In this document: positions 42,501 to 51,082 of the stretch, in pieces
Layout: the number at the start of each line of letters is the position of its first letter
Numbering within the stretch: the first letter of the stretch is position 1
NCBI GenBank assembly: GCA_022449455.1
Contig: JAKUPL010000029.1
Span: 1 to 52,698 of the forward strand
DNA length: 52,698 bases
From: Alcanivorax sp.
Lineage (GTDB): Bacteria > Pseudomonadota > Gammaproteobacteria > Pseudomonadales > Alcanivoracaceae
Reading direction: 5' to 3'
Made by a program: the position numbers and the translations under genes
The notes under the pieces: generated by a model
Database searches by the model: none
What the model was told of the DNA's origin: nothing
What the model saw: the letters and a program-made list of their open reading frames with translations, nothing else

Positions 42501-43418
42501 TCAGTCCGCCGCGTCGTCACCGCCGCCGCGCCGGCGCTGGGCGCGGGGGTGGGCGCCGTCGTAGATCTTCGCCAAATGCTGGAAATCCAGATGGGTGTAC
42601 ACCTGGGTGGTGGCCAGGTTGGCGTGGCCGAGCAGTTCCTGGACCGCGCGCAGGTCGCCGGAGGACTCCAGCACATGGGTGGCGAACGAATGGCGCAACT
42701 TGTGCGGGTGCAGGTGATCGTCCAGACCCCGGGCCAGCGCCGCCCGGCGCAGCCGCTGCTGCACCGCCGACGGGGACAGCCGCCGCCCACGCTGACTGAC
42801 GAACAGGGCGCGCTGGTCAGGATCGTGGACCAGGCTGGCGCGGGCCTGGAGCCAGGCGCGCAGCGCCTTGAGCGCCGGTTTGCCCACCGGCAGCACACGG
42901 GTTTTGTTGCCCTTGCCGGTGACCACCAGCTCGGCGGAGCCGGCGGACACGCTGTCCAGGTCCAGGCTGAGCAGTTCCGCCAGCCGCAGCCCGCAGCCGT
43001 ACAGCAACTCCAGCATGGCCTGGTCGCGGCGCGCCAGGGGACCGTCGCCGTCCGGGTGGTCGAGCAGATGGCGGGCCTGATCCGCGTCCAGGGCCTTGGG
43101 CAGCCGTTTGCCGCTTTTCGGCGCGCGCACGTCCAGGGCCGGGTTGTCCCGGGCCAGCCCTTCGCGAATCAGATAGCCATAGAAAGTGCGCAGCGAGGAC
43201 AACAGGCGTTGCAGGCTGCGCCCGCCCAGGCCGCGCCGGTGCAGGGTGGCCACCAGGGCACGCACGTCATGGGCGGTGACCGCCGGCCAGTCCGGGCTCA
43301 GCACCTCGGCGGCGCGGCGCAGGTCGCGGCGGTAGTGATCGACGGTGTGCGGCGACAGCCGCCGCTCGCTGGCCAGATGGCGGGCGAAGGCGTCGATGGC
43401 GGCCAGCCGGTCGCTCAT
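42501..43418 (-). CDS. xerC: site-specific tyrosine recombinase XerC
   Basis: A 305-residue tyrosine recombinase that resolves chromosome dimers with XerD at dif. The catalytic arginine is in LLYGCGLRLAELLSLDL, and the HxxR and tyrosine boxes are in LHPHKLRHSFATHVLESSGD and LGHANLATTQVYTHLDF. Length and operon position (dapF-DUF484-xerC) are typical. It is 7 bases downstream of the DUF484 gene. Confidence 0.95.
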   Translation of the reverse strand: MSDRLAAIDAFARHLASERRLSPHTVDHYRRDLRRAAEVLSPDWPAVTAHDVRALVATLHRRGLGGRSLQRLLSSLRTFYGYLIREGLARDNPALDVRAPKSGKRLPKALDADQARHLLDHPDGDGPLARRDQAMLELLYGCGLRLAELLSLDLDSVSAGSAELVVTGKGNKTRVLPVGKPALKALRAWLQARASLVHDPDQRALFVSQRGRRLSPSAVQQRLRRAALARGLDDHLHPHKLRHSFATHVLESSGDLRAVQELLGHANLATTQVYTHLDFQHLAKIYDGAHPRAQRRRGGGDDAAD

Positions 43419-43425
43419 GGCGGGC

Positions 43426-44154
43426 TCAGGCGCGCTGCGCGTGGCGGTTGGCCGCCGGGCCGCTCACCTCCACCAGCCGGCGGCTGAGCACCTGGCCGAT
43501 ATGGCTGATGAACAGGGTGCCCATGGAACTGCGGAAGTGCATGGCGTCGCCGCTGCCGATGGCCAGCACGCCGAGCCGACCGTTGTGCTCCAGCGGCACC
43601 ACGGCGGCGGATTTGACCGCCTCGGCGCGGTCCTGGAACAGCGCCGCCAGTTCCTCCTGGCGCAGCACGCCGCACACCGCCTTGCCGGTGCGCAGCAGCG
43701 GCCCCAGGGCGGCGGGCAGGTCCTCCGGGTCGACGAAGCGCACCTGCTTGCGCACCTCGCCGAGCAGCTTGGCTTCCCGGTCGTGCAGCAGCAGCGACAC
43801 GGTGTCGCAGCGGAATTCCTGTTCCAGGCCCTGCAGCAACTGGCGCAGCAGCTTGTCGGTGTTGCGCGCCTCCAACAGCGCCAGGGTCAGGCGGCGGGTG
43901 TGTTCGAACAGCAGGTCGTTTTCCCGGGCCACGTCGATCAGGCCGTTGAGCCGCTCGCGCAGCTCCTGGTTACGGTCGCGCAGGATCGAGGCCTGGCGCT
44001 CCAGCAGCGACACCGCCGGGCCGCGCGGGTCCGGCAGACGCATCAGCTCGAGCAGCTCGGGGCGGTCCTGGAAAAATTCGGGATGGCGGCGCAGAAAGGC
44101 GGCCACCTGATCGGCGCCGGGCAGGGTGGCGCCGGGCTGAGTGTCGTCGGTCAT
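43426..44154 (-). CDS. DUF484 family GAF-like protein (YigA)
   Basis: A 242-residue cytoplasmic protein. An N-terminal helical part ([39 protein letters not shown]) leads into a GAF-like domain ([19 protein letters not shown]). The family is defined by its invariable place between dapF and xerC, and its function is unknown. Its ATG overlaps the dapF stop by 4 bases. Confidence 0.92.
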   Translation of the reverse strand: MTDDTQPGATLPGADQVAAFLRRHPEFFQDRPELLELMRLPDPRGPAVSLLERQASILRDRNQELRERLNGLIDVARENDLLFEHTRRLTLALLEARNTDKLLRQLLQGLEQEFRCDTVSLLLHDREAKLLGEVRKQVRFVDPEDLPAALGPLLRTGKAVCGVLRQEELAALFQDRAEAVKSAAVVPLEHNGRLGVLAIGSGDAMHFRSSMGTLFISHIGQVLSRRLVEVSGPAANRHAQRA

Positions 44155-45005
44155 TGGCGGGGCTCCACGTCGATCTCGCCATCATAGACACGGCTGGCCG
44201 GGCCTGTCATCAGGATGCCCCCCTGGCCGTCGTAGCGGACCTGCAGGGTGCCGCCGGGCAGGTGCACGGTGACCGCCTCATCGAGCAGGCCACGGCGCTG
44301 GCCGCACACCACCGCCGCGCAGGCGCCGGAGCCGCAGGCCAGGGTTTCGCCGGCGCCGCGCTCGAACACCCGCAGGCGGATCTGGTCGCGACCAACGATC
44401 TGCATGAAGCCGGCGTTGACCCGCTCCGGGAACCGCTCGTGGCGCTCCAGCAGCGGGCCCAGGGTTTCCACCGGCGCGCTGTCCACGTTTTCCACCAGCA
44501 TCACCAGATGGGGGTTGCCCAGGCCCACGGCGGACACTTCGTAGGCGTTCTGGCCGGCCACCAGAATATAGGTGTCGGCCTCGGCGTCGGCCTGGAACGG
44601 CACCGCCGCCGGCGCCCAGCGCGGCGCGCCCATGTCCACGGTCACCAGACCGTCGTCGGTGACCCGCAGGGTCATCAGCCCCTCGGCGGTTTCCACCCGG
44701 ATTTCGTGTTTGTCGGTGTGCCCCTGGTCGCGCACGAAGCGGGCGAAACAGCGCGCGCCGTTGCCGCACTGGCCCACCTCGGAACCGTCGCTGTTGAAAA
44801 TCCGATAGCGGAAATCCACGCCCTCGTGCCGGGCCGGCTGCACCACCAGCAACTGATCGAAACCGACGCCGAAATGGCGGTCGCCGAGCCGGCGCAGCTC
44901 CGCCTCCGGCAACGGCGGCCCGTCCTCGGGCAAGGCCTGGGTCAGCCCGTCCACGACCATGAAGTCGTTGCCGAGGCCGTGCATTTTGGTGAAACGGAGG
45001 CGCAT
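44151..45005 (-). CDS. dapF: diaminopimelate epimerase
   Basis: A 284-residue enzyme interconverting LL- and meso-diaminopimelate for lysine and peptidoglycan synthesis. Both active-site cysteines are visible in the mirrored halves ([13 protein letters not shown] and [12 protein letters not shown]). The start [20 protein letters not shown] at 45005 is conserved. The frame is open further upstream only through the repeat element. In many gammaproteobacteria lysA lies directly upstream. Here lysA is 3.3 kb away. Confidence 0.96.
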   Translation of the reverse strand: MRLRFTKMHGLGNDFMVVDGLTQALPEDGPPLPEAELRRLGDRHFGVGFDQLLVVQPARHEGVDFRYRIFNSDGSEVGQCGNGARCFARFVRDQGHTDKHEIRVETAEGLMTLRVTDDGLVTVDMGAPRWAPAAVPFQADAEADTYILVAGQNAYEVSAVGLGNPHLVMLVENVDSAPVETLGPLLERHERFPERVNAGFMQIVGRDQIRLRVFERGAGETLACGSGACAAVVCGQRRGLLDEAVTVHLPGGTLQVRYDGQGGILMTGPASRVYDGEIDVEPRQ

Positions 45006-45315
45006 GGGGGATCCGGGGGCAGTTTGTTGAGACGCTTCATTGTACGGGGGGGTTGGGCGTGGGAACAGGGGCGGGTGGATCAGTTGAAAGTTCAAAGTTA
45101 AAAGTTGAAACGCGCTTGAGGCACGCTGGGGCGGCGCGGCCGTGCCCGCGTTCAGGGGTAACCCGCGCTCTGACCGGCCACCTGGCCGCGGAAAGGGCGG
45201 GCGGCGCCTCGCCCTTTCAACTTTTAACTTTGAACTTTCAACTGCCCGGAAAAGCCTATCGCGGCGGAAGCCGCTCCTACCTACAATGGTCGGCCCCAAC
45301 GTCGCGGAACCGCCC
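45006..45315. other. divergent intergenic region between dapF and rlmJ
   Basis: A 310-base gap with no supportable gene. Most of it is occupied by heptad palindrome copy D (45081-45244). The remainder should hold the divergent promoters of dapF and rlmJ, but no convincing -35/-10 pair stands out. Confidence 0.7.
45081..45244. repeat. dispersed heptad palindrome, copy D
   Basis: The arms are perfect 30-base inverted repeats (45081-45110 and 45215-45244) of AGTTGAA/AGTTCAA/AGTTAAA heptads. The interior includes the core GGCCGTGCCCGCG. Unlike copies A to C it sits between divergent genes, so a simple terminator role does not explain it. Confidence 0.92.
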
Positions 45316-46146
45316 ATGCTTTCCTACCGCCACTCCTACCACGCCGGCAACTTCGCCGATGTCCTCAAGCATCTGGTGCAGGTGGCGGTGCTCGATCATC
45401 TGCGCCTCAAGGACAAACCGTTCCTGGTGCACGACACCCACGGCGGCGCCGGGCTGTTCGCGGTGGACGACGCGCACATGCAGAAAACCGGGGAATACCG
45501 GGACGGCATCGGCCGGCTGTGGGAACGCCGTTTCGAGGCGTCGCTGATCAACCGCTACCTGAACGTGGTGGCCGGCTTCAGCCGCCCCGGGGCGCTCAGC
45601 CACTACCCGGGCTCGCCGGCGATCAGCGCCGCCCTGCTGCGCGACCAGGACCGCCTGCAGATCACCGAGCTGCACAGCACCGACTTCGAATTACTGGAAG
45701 CCCGCTTCGGCGGCGACCGCCGCATCCGCCTGGCGAAGCAGGACGCCCTGGCCGGCATCAAGGCGCTGCTGCCACCGGTGCACAAACGGGGGCTGGTGCT
45801 GATCGACCCGTCCTACGAACTGGGCGGCGACGAGGCGGCCACCCTGGAGGCGGTGGAAGAAGGGCTGCGGCGCTTCAACACCGGCTGCTTCGCGGTCTGG
45901 TACCCGGTACTGGAACGACGCCGCGCGGACCGCTTCGCCCAGCGCCTGATGGCGCTGGCGCCCAAGCACCTGCGCGCCGAACTGTGCGTGCTTCGCGACG
46001 GCGGCGCCCGTGGCATGACCGGCTCGGGCATGGTGGTGCTGAACCCGCCCTGGACCCTGGGCGAACAACTGCAAGCGGCCCTCCCCATCCTCCACCGCAC
46101 CCTGGATCAGGGCGGCGGCACCCAACGACTCATCCTCTCCCCGTAA
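45316..46146 (+). CDS. rlmJ: 23S rRNA (adenine(2030)-N6)-methyltransferase
   Basis: A 276-residue RlmJ. The family N-terminus [29 protein letters not shown] is diagnostic, as are THGGAGLF, the catalytic motif [11 protein letters not shown] (DPPY in E. coli) and [16 protein letters not shown]. It methylates A2030 of 23S rRNA. It is monocistronic and divergent from dapF. Confidence 0.94.
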   Translation: MLSYRHSYHAGNFADVLKHLVQVAVLDHLRLKDKPFLVHDTHGGAGLFAVDDAHMQKTGEYRDGIGRLWERRFEASLINRYLNVVAGFSRPGALSHYPGSPAISAALLRDQDRLQITELHSTDFELLEARFGGDRRIRLAKQDALAGIKALLPPVHKRGLVLIDPSYELGGDEAATLEAVEEGLRRFNTGCFAVWYPVLERRRADRFAQRLMALAPKHLRAELCVLRDGGARGMTGSGMVVLNPPWTLGEQLQAALPILHRTLDQGGGTQRLILSP

Positions 46147-46216
46147 CAGCGCCGCGGAATGCTACCTCGGAGCGTCTCGGTGTGGCCCCCCTTCCGGGAC
46201 CCTTGAGAACAGGACG

Positions 46217-47434
46217 TTACACCTCCCCGGCGTTATCCAACTCCACCGCCTCATGCATCCGTTCCAACAGATCCGGGAACGCCGCCAGCACCCGGTTCCA
46301 GCTGGGAATGAACGGCTTGTCCCGGGGATGCTCCAGAAACGCCTTGCCCGCCTCCATCAGATTGTCCGCGAACAACTCCACCGCCTGCTCCTCGCTGTGA
46401 CGATCCAGCTTCAAACCGTTCATCAGCGCATCGTTGTAATAGGCCTCGATCAGATCCAGAGCGATGCGGTAGTAGGTAGCCTTGATGGTGCGGAAATCCT
46501 CCACGTTGATCTGCACACCCAGGGTGGCGAGCTTGCGATAGAGCGCCTTGGCGATGTCCAGGCTCATGCGGTTGAGGCCGCCGCCGGCGTCGTCCTCGGA
46601 CATGGGCTGATGCTTGTGGTCGTAGGCATCGGCGATGTCCACCTGGCACAGCCGCTTGGTGGAATAATTGCGGTGCACCTCGGACAGCACGCCGATCTCC
46701 AGCCCCCAATCGCTGGGAATGCGAATGCTCTCCAGCACGTCGGTGCGCATGGAAAATTCCCCGGACAGCGGATAGCGGTAGCTGTCCAGATATTCCAGAT
46801 AGGGCAGGTTGCCGTAGATTTTTTTCAGGGCGCGCAGCAGCGGCGTCACCATCAGGCGCGCCACCCGGCCGTTGAGCTTGCCGTCGGCGATGCGCGGGTA
46901 ATAGCCCTTGCAGAATTCGTAATTGAACTGGGGGTTGGCCACCGGATAAATCAGCCGCGCCAGCAGGCCCCGGTCGTAGGTGACGATGTCGCAGTCGTGC
47001 AGGGCCACCGCCTCGGTGCGGGTGGTCTGCACGTAGCCGGCGCAGTACCACACATTGCGGCCCTTGCCGGGCTCGTCCGGGGCCAGGTCCTCGCCGCGCA
47101 GCTCCGCGTCCAGGGCCTGCAGGCGCGGGCCGTCGTTCCACAGAATGCGATGGTGCTGCGGCAGCCGCGAAAAGAACTCCCGGGCGCGCAGAAACTGGTC
47201 CCGGTCGGCCCGGTCCAGGCCGATGACGATCTCGCTCAGGTACGGCACCCGCGCCAGCTCGTCGACGATGTGGCTCAGCGCCGGGCCCTCCAGCTCGGAA
47301 TACAGCGACGGCAGAATCAGCCCCATGGGACGCCGTTTGGCGAAGCGGGTCAGCTCCTGTTCCAGGTCTTCCACGGAACGCTGCTGCAGATTGTGGAAGT
47401 TGGTGATCAGACCGTTCTGGTAGAAATCACTCAT
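46217..47434 (-). CDS. gpgS: glucosyl-3-phosphoglycerate synthase-like glycosyltransferase
   Basis: A 405-residue GT-A glycosyltransferase resembling GpgS (GT81), which joins a nucleotide-activated glucose to 3-phosphoglycerate. Visible segments are LILPSLYSELEGPALSHIVDELARVPYLSEIVIGLDRA, the metal-binding region ALHDCDIVTYDRG, and YPLSGEFSMRTDVLESIRIPSDWGLEIGVL. The adjacent MPGP-type phosphatase overlaps its start by 8 bases. Together they would make glucosylglycerate, a compatible solute used in salt or nitrogen stress. Mannosyl transfer is the alternative. Confidence 0.85.
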   Translation of the reverse strand: MSDFYQNGLITNFHNLQQRSVEDLEQELTRFAKRRPMGLILPSLYSELEGPALSHIVDELARVPYLSEIVIGLDRADRDQFLRAREFFSRLPQHHRILWNDGPRLQALDAELRGEDLAPDEPGKGRNVWYCAGYVQTTRTEAVALHDCDIVTYDRGLLARLIYPVANPQFNYEFCKGYYPRIADGKLNGRVARLMVTPLLRALKKIYGNLPYLEYLDSYRYPLSGEFSMRTDVLESIRIPSDWGLEIGVLSEVHRNYSTKRLCQVDIADAYDHKHQPMSEDDAGGGLNRMSLDIAKALYRKLATLGVQINVEDFRTIKATYYRIALDLIEAYYNDALMNGLKLDRHSEEQAVELFADNLMEAGKAFLEHPRDKPFIPSWNRVLAAFPDLLERMHEAVELDNAGEV

Positions 47435-48275
47435 GGCCGTTCTCCTTGTCGGGCCGGTCCTTCAAAAGCCAGTGCTCCAGACCTTCCACCCAACCGTGGG
47501 GCCCGGGTTGGTCGGTGCGATACAGCGCATCCTGGCGGGGCGCCACCGGCAAGTCGTGGGCGCCGCGAATCAGTACCGCCCGCTCCACCGCCTCCAGCAG
47601 GGGCAGGTCGTTGGGGCCGTCGCCCAGCCCCAGGGTGCGGGCGTCGCGGCCGTGCAGCTCCCGGTAACGGGCCACCAGCCAGCGCACCGCCCGGCCCTTG
47701 TCCACCCGGCCCATGACGTGCCGGAAGCGGCCGCCCCGGGTGACGGTAAGGCCGTCCCGTTCCAGAACCTTGCAAAAGCGTTGCCAAGCCGGCTCGTCGC
47801 CGTCCCACAGCAGCGGCTGGCTGCCCTCCCGTTGCCGGGCCAGGGCGGCGTCCGCCGGGGGCAGACCGGTGAGCGCGGCGGCTTGCGCATCGCTGAGTTC
47901 GGAGAACAGCCGCACCGGCGCGCGCTGTTCGGCGGCCAGGGCGTGCAGGCGCGCGGCCAGGGCGTCGGCGGGCTCGCCGGGGGTGAACAAGGTCAGGCCG
48001 TCCCCGTCGGGGGGCGGGTCGCCGGGACGGCGCCACTCGGCGGGCAGGCCGATCACGGCGCCGTTTTCGGTGACGAAGGGCGTGTGTTGCAGATGCAGCT
48101 GACGGCGCAGCACCGCCAGCTCGGCGCGGGTCTTGCTGGTCACCGGGATCACCGCGTCGCCGCGCGCCGCCAACCGGCGCAACCAGGGCGCCGCCGGCGA
48201 CCAGTCGTAGTCATGGTGATCGAGCAGGGAACCGTCCAGGTCGGTGAAGACCAGCAGGCGGGGTGCCCGTTCCAT
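47427..48275 (-). CDS. mannosyl/glucosyl-3-phosphoglycerate phosphatase (HAD, MPGP type)
   Basis: A 282-residue HAD-IIB phosphatase with motif I FTDLDGSLLDHHDYDW, the MPGP hallmark VTSKTRAEL, FVTENGAVIGLP and motif IV LGLGDGPNDLPLLEAV. It removes phosphate from the product of the neighbouring synthase to release the neutral osmolyte. The ATG at 48275 gives the conserved N-terminus, and its 3' end overlaps gpgS by 8 bases. lysA lies 20 bases upstream, in the same direction. Confidence 0.88.
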   Translation of the reverse strand: MERAPRLLVFTDLDGSLLDHHDYDWSPAAPWLRRLAARGDAVIPVTSKTRAELAVLRRQLHLQHTPFVTENGAVIGLPAEWRRPGDPPPDGDGLTLFTPGEPADALAARLHALAAEQRAPVRLFSELSDAQAAALTGLPPADAALARQREGSQPLLWDGDEPAWQRFCKVLERDGLTVTRGGRFRHVMGRVDKGRAVRWLVARYRELHGRDARTLGLGDGPNDLPLLEAVERAVLIRGAHDLPVAPRQDALYRTDQPGPHGWVEGLEHWLLKDRPDKENGHE

Positions 48276-48295
48276 GGCGCCGCCCGCTCCCCCGG

Positions 48296-49543
48296 TCAGG
48301 GAAGCAGGGTCTCCAGCCGCAGCTGATCTTCCAGGGTTTCCCGGGCGCGCACCAGGAACGCCTGGTCGCCGTCCACCATCACTTCGGCGGGGCGGTTGCG
48401 GCTGTTGTAGTTGCTGGCCATGGCGAAGCCGTAGGCGCCGGCGGAGCGCACCGCCAGCAGGTCGCCGGGCTCCAGGGCCAGGGCCCGGTCCTTGCCCAGG
48501 AAGTCGCCGGTTTCGCACACCGGGCCGACGATGTCCCAGTCGCGGCAGTCCGCCTCATGGGGCGTGACCGGCACGATGTCCTGCCAGGCCGCGTACAGGC
48601 TGGGCCGGATCAGGTCGTTCATGGCCCCATCCACGATAGCGAAGTTGCGGTGCTCGGTGGGCTTGAGAAACAGCACCTGGGTCAGAAACAGCCCGGCGTT
48701 GGCGGCGATGGAACGGCCCGGCTCGATGTGCACCGGCAGCTCGCCGGGAATGTGCTTGAGCAGGGCGGCCACGTAATCGGACGGCGGCGGCGGGGTTTCG
48801 TCCCGGTAGGTGACGCCCAGGCCGCCGCCCAGATCCAGATGATGAATCTCGATGCCCAGATTCTGCAGCTCGCCGAGCAGCTTCAGCACCCGCTCCAGGG
48901 CGTCCTCGAACGGGTCCAGCCGGGTCAGCTGGCTGCCGATGTGGCAGTCGATGCCGCGCACCGCGATGTGCGGCAGTTCGGCGGCGCGCTGGTACAGGGC
49001 CGGCGCCTTCTGGATGTCCACGCCGAACTTGTTTTCCTTGAGGCCGGTGGAAATGTACGGGTGGGTCTGGGCGTCCACGTCCGGGTTCACCCGGATCGAG
49101 ATCGGCGCCACCGCGTCCAGCTCACCGGCCACCAGATTGAGCAGTTCCAGCTCGGCGGCGGACTCCACGTTGAAGCAATGGATGCCGGCCTTCAGGGCGG
49201 CGGCCATTTCCTCGGCGGTCTTGCCGACCCCGGAGAACACGATTTTGTCCGGGTCGCCACCGGCGCGCAGCACCCGCTCCAGCTCGCCGCCGGAGACGAT
49301 GTCGAAGCCGGCGCCGCAGCGGGCCAGCACGTTCAGTACCGCCAGGTTACTGTTGGCCTTCACCGCGTAGCAGATGCGGTGCGAGTGTTCGCCGAAGGCG
49401 TCGTCGAAGGCGGTGTAGTGGCTTTCCAGGGCGTCCCGGGAATACACGTACAGCGGCGTGCCGAAGCGCTCCGCCAGTTGCGCCACCGGCACTTCCTCGG
49501 CGTAGAGGGTGCCGTCGCGGTAGGAAAAGGGGGCCATGGTCAT
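48296..49543 (-). CDS. lysA: diaminopimelate decarboxylase
   Basis: A 415-residue fold-type III PLP enzyme making L-lysine from meso-diaminopimelate. The PLP lysine is in ICYAVKANSNLAVL, with HIGSQLTRLDPF, GGGLGVTY and the C-terminal VCETGDFLGKDR bearing the active-site cysteine. The start overlaps the lptM stop (ATGA), the usual lptM-lysA arrangement. dapF, normally next, is separated here by the osmolyte genes and rlmJ. Confidence 0.96.
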   Translation of the reverse strand: MTMAPFSYRDGTLYAEEVPVAQLAERFGTPLYVYSRDALESHYTAFDDAFGEHSHRICYAVKANSNLAVLNVLARCGAGFDIVSGGELERVLRAGGDPDKIVFSGVGKTAEEMAAALKAGIHCFNVESAAELELLNLVAGELDAVAPISIRVNPDVDAQTHPYISTGLKENKFGVDIQKAPALYQRAAELPHIAVRGIDCHIGSQLTRLDPFEDALERVLKLLGELQNLGIEIHHLDLGGGLGVTYRDETPPPPSDYVAALLKHIPGELPVHIEPGRSIAANAGLFLTQVLFLKPTEHRNFAIVDGAMNDLIRPSLYAAWQDIVPVTPHEADCRDWDIVGPVCETGDFLGKDRALALEPGDLLAVRSAGAYGFAMASNYNSRNRPAEVMVDGDQAFLVRARETLEDQLRLETLLP

Positions 49544-49716
49544 TGCGGCTCGTCCTGGTTGTCGTCGTCGTCCTCGTCCTGTTCGGACGTGGCCGGCAAG
49601 GGGGTGGTCTGCGCGGGCGGCGCGGCCTGCGCCGGCTCCCGGGGCGCCATATACAGCGGGCCCTTCTGGCCGCAGCCGGCGAGCAGCATCATCGCCAGCA
49701 GGCAAAGTACACGCAT
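49540..49716 (-). CDS. lptM: LptM-like small lipoprotein (YifL family)
   Basis: A 58-residue lipoprotein. The signal peptide ends in LAGC (Cys about residue 15), followed by the family signature GQKGPLY, a proline/alanine linker and a very acidic tail (SEQDEDDDDNQDEPQ). LptM helps mature the LptDE lipopolysaccharide translocon at the outer membrane. AGGAG precedes the ATG at 49716. A TATACT -10 box lies at 49744-49749 on the minus strand. It is coupled to lysA by an ATGA overlap. Confidence 0.92.
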   Translation of the reverse strand: MRVLCLLAMMLLAGCGQKGPLYMAPREPAQAAPPAQTTPLPATSEQDEDDDDNQDEPQ

Positions 49717-49797
49717 GGAACACTCCTGCGAAAAAGTCCGGGCAGTATAGCGGTTTCGGAATGACGAAACGACGCGCGGCCAGCGATTCCTCGCACT

Positions 49798-51075
49798 TCA
49801 GGCGGTGATCAGAATGGCCCGGAAATCGTTCACATTGGTGCCGGTGGGCCCGGTGATCAGGCTGTCGCCGAGTGCCTGGAACAAGGAATGGGCGTCGTTG
49901 CCGTCCAGGGTGGCGCGGGCGTCCAGGCCCAGGGTGGCGGCGCGGGTCAGGCTGTCCGGCGACCACAGCGCGCCGGCGATGTCGGCGCCGCCGTCCACGC
50001 CGTCGGTGTCCGCGAACAGGGCGTGCACGCCGGTCATCGGTCCCAGGGCCAGGCCAAAGCCGAGCAGGCCCTCCACGTTGCGGCCACCGACGCCGTCGCC
50101 GCGCACCGTCACGGTGGTCTCGCCGCCGCTCAGCAGCACGCAGGGCGGCGCCAGTGGCTGGCCGTGGCGGCGCACCTGGGCGGCGATGCCGGCCAGCACC
50201 CGGCCCAGCTCCCGCGCTTCGCCTTCCAGGCCGTCCCCCAGAATCAGTGGCGTGACACCGGCGGCGCGGGCCACCTGGGCGGCCGCTTCCAGGGCGGTCT
50301 GGCCGCTGGCGACCAGGCGCGCCTCATGGTCGTCGGGCAGGGCGAGGGCGGCCTCGTCGCGGTGTTTTTCCAGGTGAGCGATGACCCGGGGCGGCGCGTC
50401 GATGGCGTACCGCCGCAGGATCGCCAGGGCGTCGGCGGCGGTGGTGGGGTCGGCCACGGTGGGACCGGAAGCGATGTCGTGGTGGGCGTCACCGGGCACA
50501 TCGGACAACAACAGCGAGCGCACCGGTGCCGGCGCGCAGGCGGCGGCCAGCCGCCCGCCCTTGATCGCCGACAGCTGCCGGCGCACGGTGTTGATCTCAC
50601 CAATGGTGGCGCCGCTGCGCAGCAGCGCCCGGCCCAGGGCCTGTTTGTCGTCCAGGGTCAGCCCGGCGGCGGGCAGCGGCAGCAGCGATGAACCGCCGCC
50701 GGAGATCAGCGCGATTACCCGGTCCTCGGCGGTCAGGCGTTCGGCCAGGGCCAGCATGCGCCGGGCGGCCCGTTCCCCGGCGGCGTCCGGCACCGGATGG
50801 GCCGCTTCCAGCACCTCGATACGCCGGGTCGGCAGCGCCTGGCCGTGGCGGGTGACCACCAGGCCTTCCAGGGTGTCCAGAGCGTGCGGGCCGTACCGTT
50901 CCAGCCACTCGGCTTCCAGCACCGAGGCCATGCGCGCCGCCGCCTTGCCGGCCCCCAACACCACCGTGCGCCCGGGCCCGGGCGCCGGCAGGTGCGGCGG
51001 CAGGCACTGCTCCGGCAACGCCGCCCGGACGGCGGCGTGGAACAGGGATTCGAGAAACGGGCGTGGCGGGATCAT
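49798..51075 (-). CDS. glycerate 2-kinase type (DUF4147/MOFRL) protein
   Basis: A 425-residue protein of the glycerate-kinase II/hydroxypyruvate-reductase-like family. The N-terminal DUF4147 domain has VVLGAGKAAARMA, ISGGGSSLLPLP and INTVRRQLSAIKGGRLA. The C-terminal MOFRL domain has LSGGETTVTVRG and FADTDGVDGGADIAGAL. It should phosphorylate D-glycerate to 2-phosphoglycerate. It lies 7 bases after argH and 81 bases before lptM. Its nearness to the glucosylglycerate genes suggests it could recycle glycerate, which is inference. Confidence 0.9.
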   Translation of the reverse strand: MIPPRPFLESLFHAAVRAALPEQCLPPHLPAPGPGRTVVLGAGKAAARMASVLEAEWLERYGPHALDTLEGLVVTRHGQALPTRRIEVLEAAHPVPDAAGERAARRMLALAERLTAEDRVIALISGGGSSLLPLPAAGLTLDDKQALGRALLRSGATIGEINTVRRQLSAIKGGRLAAACAPAPVRSLLLSDVPGDAHHDIASGPTVADPTTAADALAILRRYAIDAPPRVIAHLEKHRDEAALALPDDHEARLVASGQTALEAAAQVARAAGVTPLILGDGLEGEARELGRVLAGIAAQVRRHGQPLAPPCVLLSGGETTVTVRGDGVGGRNVEGLLGFGLALGPMTGVHALFADTDGVDGGADIAGALWSPDSLTRAATLGLDARATLDGNDAHSLFQALGDSLITGPTGTNVNDFRAILITA

Positions 51076-51082
51076 GGCGGTG

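Noticed and set aside
45006-45317. N-terminal extension of DapF through the heptad repeat
   Set aside because: The open frame there is read through the palindrome arms. The conserved DapF start is at 45005.
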